Assembly: GCF_020740795.1 (NCBI RefSeq)
Contig: NC_067312.1
Span: 48,813,905 to 48,877,904, forward strand
Direction: 5' to 3'
From: Apus apus
Taxonomy: Eukaryota; Chordata; Aves; Apodiformes; Apodidae
Length of the DNA stretch: 64,000 bases
Each line of letters begins with the position of its first letter. Position 1 is the first letter of the stretch. The notes beneath the pieces are model-generated. The model saw only the letters and a list, made by a program, of their open reading frames with translations. It did no database searches and was not told the DNA's origin. Below are positions 59,921 through 64,000 of this stretch, one piece after another. The translations under genes were made by a program, and so were the position numbers.

Positions 59921-60554
59921 TGTAACAGAATGGGTTAATAGTGATGAGTGATTGTCCATGGTTGAAACAGATAAGAAAAGCAGAACTTTGGGAGGAATTC
60001 ATGGTCAAACAAGAATAAAAGAAAAATTGGGAGGCACCTGGAATTTGTACAGGCTGTGGTTTGTTCAGTTCCCAGGGCAGCCAAAGGACAAGGAAGACAG
60101 AAGAAGATAAGAGGAAGTGACACCTGATGGGGCATCTTGGAGCCCAGACCCAGTTGGTTGCGCATGTGTGTTTGCCTTGTGTGATGTAACCTGGTTGGGA
60201 CGACTTGCAACACAGGCTGGCCCCTGTGCCATGACTCCGTCCCCCTGCTCACAGTATAAGCCAGGATTTTCCTGAGAGCGCTGGGCCAGTGCACTACTAA
60301 GGTCACTGTTGCCTCTGTGGGGATGCCCACAATAAGCGCTGTGCCTGCTGACTGCCTCTTGCACCACATGATGTTACACCTGGGACTGTGAGTCTTCATC
60401 TCTGTCAGGTTGGTGTGTATAAACTGTAATGTGTAATACTGCATTGTACTAGGAATTAGTAGCTTAATAAATTCCATATGCTGTGCTTATTTTTGTGTGC
60501 CTGTGTCTCCCCATTTGAGCTGTGCAAGGAATCCCCCAACCCCACTCTAAAACA
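59921..60554 (+). repeat. Solo LTR, plus strand (probable ERVL-like or other avian ERV)
   Basis: It begins TGTAACAGAATGGG and ends CTCTAAAACA, giving TG...CA ends and 634 bp. It has a GTATAAG TATA-like element at 60254-60260 and AATAAA at 60466-60471, the U3-R-U5 order of an LTR. Its GC content is higher than its flanks. No internal region flanks it and no exact target duplication is seen. The family is not identified. Confidence 0.55.
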
Positions 60555-60845
60555 AACTATATTGGAGGAAGAAATACTGATTGGGATATCAGAATGGTAC
60601 ATAAATTTTCATGTAAGTGGTGGTAGTTCTATTGATTTAATAATTTTGAATTAGAACTGCAAACACAGGAAAATATTAATTCAGCTCTCTAGGGAACACG
60701 GGTGGGACAAGGGGATCTGTAGAGACTGTTCCAAACTCTAAATTCTGCAAGACATTAGTATTTCAGAGATGATAAAGTGTTTCAGGAAAACTAATCATAA
60801 CATTTCAGAAGTGTTTTAGAAGGTTGGATTACCCAGTTCCCACAT
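60555..60845. other. Intergenic, no feature recognised
   Basis: Short AT-rich stretch between the solo LTR and a CR1 fragment. Confidence 0.5.
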
Positions 60846-61090
60846 AATCATAGAATCATTTAGGCTGGAAAGGACCTTTAAGATCATAGAGTCCAACCAC
60901 AAACCTAACACTGTCAAGTCTCCCAGTAAATAATGTCCCTAAAAGCCATAGCTACATGTCTTCTAAAGACCTCCAGAGCTGGTGACTCAGTCACTTCCCT
61001 GCACAGCCCGTTCCAATGCTTCATAACCCTTTCAGTGGGGCAATTGCAACACAGTAAGTAGTTGTTTGAATTAAAGCTCCTCTTGAAACC
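60846..61090 (-). mobile_element. CR1 LINE 3' fragment
   Basis: The plus strand reads AATCATAGAATCATTTAGGC, then GGAAAGGACCTTTAAGATCA and GAGTCCAACC, the reverse complement of an avian CR1 3' end. Later blocks (CACTTCCCTGCACAGCCCGT) also fit. The right edge is approximate. Confidence 0.85.
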
Positions 61091-62129
61091 ATCTTTTCTC
61101 TGATTGGAAGAATTGAAAGACAAAGTCTGTCCTCAGTCATCCAGATCAGATGACATCACCAGGATGCTGTAAAATGTCTGAAACATTAAATACCCACTGT
61201 CAAATCAAACTTAATCCTAAAGCTGGAAAACCAAAAGGTTGTCTTTTTTACTTCTGTGGTCACAAGTCAACATAAACCATAACTAATGAAGAAAAAATCT
61301 GTATTACAATGTGTGTAAAACATAGTGTGATTTTTTTTTTTTTTTTTTACTGACTACATAACTGCTTTCTGGAATAACTGTTCTTAGAAGATTTATGAGA
61401 AGATGCTTTTCTGCACCTGATCACAGGTGTCAGTGAAGATTTGCCTCAAGACGTATTACCAAGAGACATCTGTAGTAACAATCACAATACAGTCAGGCTT
61501 GTAATAGGGAAGAGGAAGTCAGATAAATCATAGGTGCAGAATTTATCCACATAAATCCAGCATGTGTTTTAATTATGTAATAATGAGGCAGTCAAAAAAA
61601 GCCAGAAGCCTACAAAAAAAGTGATCCAATAAAACCATGTCTGACTTTGGGTAGACACCATAAGGGAAATTCTGACGTTAAGAAATCAGAAGCCTGCTTA
61701 AATGCAGAGAACAAGGCAGTTTTTCTGCTAAGGAAACTAAAGGTGATAGTGAAAAGTTCTCTGAATTCATCAAAAGCAGAAAGTCATCTAGGGGACCACA
61801 TGAGGAAAAGCTGTTGAGATGCCCAAGGGCACTTGTGTGATGAGGCCATGACAGAGAAATGCAGTGAAGTCCTTTTGTTAGTTTTTACTGTTGAAGATGT
61901 TAGGGAAAATCTCATGCACATAACAAATTCTATGTACCAGGGGGATCACAACACAAGTTATCAAAACAATGAAGAATTATTTGCATATAAATAATTTAAT
62001 CTAGAGGGTACTTAAAAGGCTTTTCAGTTTACAAATGGGAGAAAAATCTGCATGAAAGCTCAGTCCAAGAAAATTTGATAGAAAATACTATTTTTTTTTT
62101 CTTTTCCTCCCTCAAATCACTGAATCAAT
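61091..62129. other. Intergenic, no feature recognised
   Basis: AT-rich with an 18-nt T run at 61331-61348. No gene or known repeat seen. Confidence 0.45.
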
Positions 62130-62870
62130 CTCTTTCTATGACCAGGTGACCCACCTGGTGGATGAGGGAAGGGCTGTGGATGTTGTTTATCTAGGCTTTA
62201 GTAAAGCCTTTGACACTGCCTGCTACAATAATCTGCTAGAGAAGCTGGTGGATCATGGCATAGACTGGTGCACTCTTTGCTGGGTAAAAACTGCCAAGCC
62301 CAGAGGGTTGTAGTGAGTGGAATTAATCCATCTGGTGGCCAATTGTAAGTGGTGTCCCACAGGGCTCAGTTTTGGGGCCAGTCTTCTCTTTATCAATAAT
62401 CTAGATGAGGAGATTGAGGGCTTCCTCAGTAAGTTTGCATGTAACACCAAATTGGGTGGGCGTGTTGACCTGCTCAAGGGTAGGAAAGCTCTTCAGAGTG
62501 ATCTGGACTGATGGATAGAGGCCAGTTGTGTGAGGTTCAACAAGGCCAAGTGTTGGATTCTGCACTTGGGTCACAACAATCCAACACTACAGCTTCAGGA
62601 AAATGCTGAAAAGCTGCTTATGGTCGACAGCCAGCTGAATATGAGCCAGCAGTGTGCCCAGGTGGCCAAGAAGGACAACAGCATCAGGAATATTGTTGCT
62701 AGCTGGAGTATGAAAGTGATTGTACCCCAGTACTCTGCACTGGTGAGACTGCACTTTGAATATTGTGTTTAGTTCTGGGCCCCTCACTACAAGAAGGACA
62801 TTGAGTTGCTGGAGTGAGTCCAGTCAAGGGCAACAAAGATGATGAAGGGTCTAGAGAATAAATCCTGTGA
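62130..62870 (+). mobile_element. CR1 LINE fragment with reverse-transcriptase remnant
   Basis: Plus-orientation CR1 truncated at both ends. It begins around GACCAGGTGACCCACCTGGT in the reverse-transcriptase domain (the FSKAFDT motif is readable near 62200), then runs through blocks also present in the copy at 19985-20796, such as AATATGAGCCAGCAGTGTGC. Stops and frame changes break it, and it lacks the 3' tail. Confidence 0.88.
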
Positions 62871-64000
62871 GGAGAACAGTTTTATACAATGGTTCACTGA
62901 AGAATTTATCCTAGTAACAAACATAGAGTTAACTACTGATACTTGTAAAAGTTTTTTCATTTCTGTAGCTGATAACTTATTTTGCAGATATGGCCTCTTC
63001 TTGAGAACTGAGGGCAGCATTTGTGATTTAAATATTAAAATATTCTACCTAATACTTAACAATTAATTACTCAACACAGACTGTTTGCTAAAATACTTGT
63101 AGTATTCTCCCTCTCTTTCAGAACATAGTATGAGATGCTTGGTTGCCAGTGTTAATAGGAAATGCATAAATAATCAGAGACATGTAAGACACAAGATTTG
63201 GGACATGGCAAATATTTTATACTCTTCAAAGTCTGCTTATAAAAGATGGATATTAAAATCACAAAAAAATTTGGTTAGTTTTCTTATAACAGAGTGTGTT
63301 CATGCCAGTGAGATAAAAGACTTAGAAGAAAAAAACACTGTTCACCAGGGAAGAGTCTCATTCTCTTGGTGAAATTCTTACACTGGTATGAGTTGTTTTG
63401 GGTTTTTTTGCAAATGTGTTCTAGTACTCTGTGTTGCCAAAGGAAAGCAGTAGCGGAATTGTGTTCATTTCTCTTTGTGAATTGCCAGGCATGCTGTGAC
63501 CTTTGCAGTCTGTGCTTTAGCGACATGAAGACTGGGCTCCATTCATCACTTGCTGATTGGTACAGCAGAGCAGAAACTCATTTAGTTGGTTACTAGGATG
63601 TGCCAGCAACATGCAGTGATAATCTCTTTCCTTTCCACCCATCTTTAAGAAAGGTGATGCTGCATTTCAAAACATCTTATTCTGGAGAGGCTAATTCTTT
63701 GGGGTCAGAATTGTTCAGATTGTATTTTCATGTATCATTCCATGACCACCATCAACCGTAGCCAGGAAGGAAATGAACAATATTTATGGAAAACTTCTTT
63801 CACTTCACTTTCATCTCAGAATAGCCAGCAATAATGAAGGATTTGGAAAAGATCACTGTCTATCTGGGTCCAATATGCAACACCAGCCTGCATGGAAAGG
63901 ACACTTACAACTGGGGACCCAGTCTCCCAAGTTGAGTATTTTAACAAAATATTTGAGAATTCTATGTGAACACATTGTGAATTATCTCTTTTAAATGCAT
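62871..64000. other. Intergenic sequence to the right edge
   Basis: No splice-bounded coding sequence, RNA gene or clear repeat recognised. Confidence 0.45.

Noticed and set aside
59935..60477. 180-codon minus-strand ORF
   Set aside because: It lies antisense within the candidate LTR, has no recognisable domain, and is explained by the LTR's composition.
1..64000. CRISPR arrays, tRNA/rRNA genes, microRNA precursors or bacterial-type operons
   Set aside because: No regularly spaced repeats, cloverleaf-type genes, long precursor hairpins or dense ORF runs were seen; the window is a spliced vertebrate locus.

Overview
The window is vertebrate nuclear DNA, and very probably avian. It has spliced genes with GT-AG introns, one GC-rich CpG island in otherwise AT-rich sequence, and several CR1 LINE fragments with the avian-type 3' end, one ending in a short (ATTCTGTG)n tail. 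It also has a long terminal repeat of the TGTCCTGGTTT class common in birds. I cannot name the species. From memory, the gene pair PPIP5K2-MACIR lies on human 5q21 and on the chicken Z chromosome, so Z linkage is likely, but this is inference.

Layout. (1) 1-4177: probably 5' intron of PPIP5K2. It contains a minus-strand endogenous retrovirus: one LTR at 2046-2765, a primer-binding-site-like sequence, and a decayed gag-like region down to about 430. (2) 4178-41521: a complete PPIP5K2 coding sequence on the plus strand. Thirty coding exons join in frame to 1,246 codons plus stop (human isoform about 1,243 aa, from memory). They encode an N-terminal ATP-grasp inositol-pyrophosphate kinase, a histidine-acid-phosphatase-like domain with RHGDRTP, and a disordered, basic, Ser-rich tail. 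The large intron 18310-21131 holds three CR1 fragments. (3) 41522-about 43140: PPIP5K2 3' UTR, with a perfect U-loop hairpin. (4) 43.1-46.2 kb: intergenic DNA with a possible LTR and a CR1. (5) 46.3-47.4 kb: CpG island holding the probable promoter and non-coding first exon of the next gene. (6) 47236-54120: its intron, with a solo LTR related to the one at 2.0-2.8 kb. (7) 54121 onward: the single coding exon of MACIR (C5orf30), 207 aa, and its 3' UTR. (8) 56.4-64 kb: intergenic sequence with another LTR (59921-60554) and two CR1 fragments.

The two genes run head to tail on the same strand but belong to different processes. PPIP5K2 makes and breaks down inositol pyrophosphates. MACIR is a small UNC119-binding adaptor linked to ciliary trafficking and macrophage metabolism. 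I found no RNA genes, CRISPR arrays or bacterial-type systems, and nothing that looks like a new biological system. The most interesting signals are fine-scale: a 79-nt GC-AG intron, an upstream ORF in frame with the PPIP5K2 start, a possible alternative C-terminus, and a hexaloop hairpin in the 3' UTR. Introns not described individually are AT-rich and show no recognisable feature by eye.
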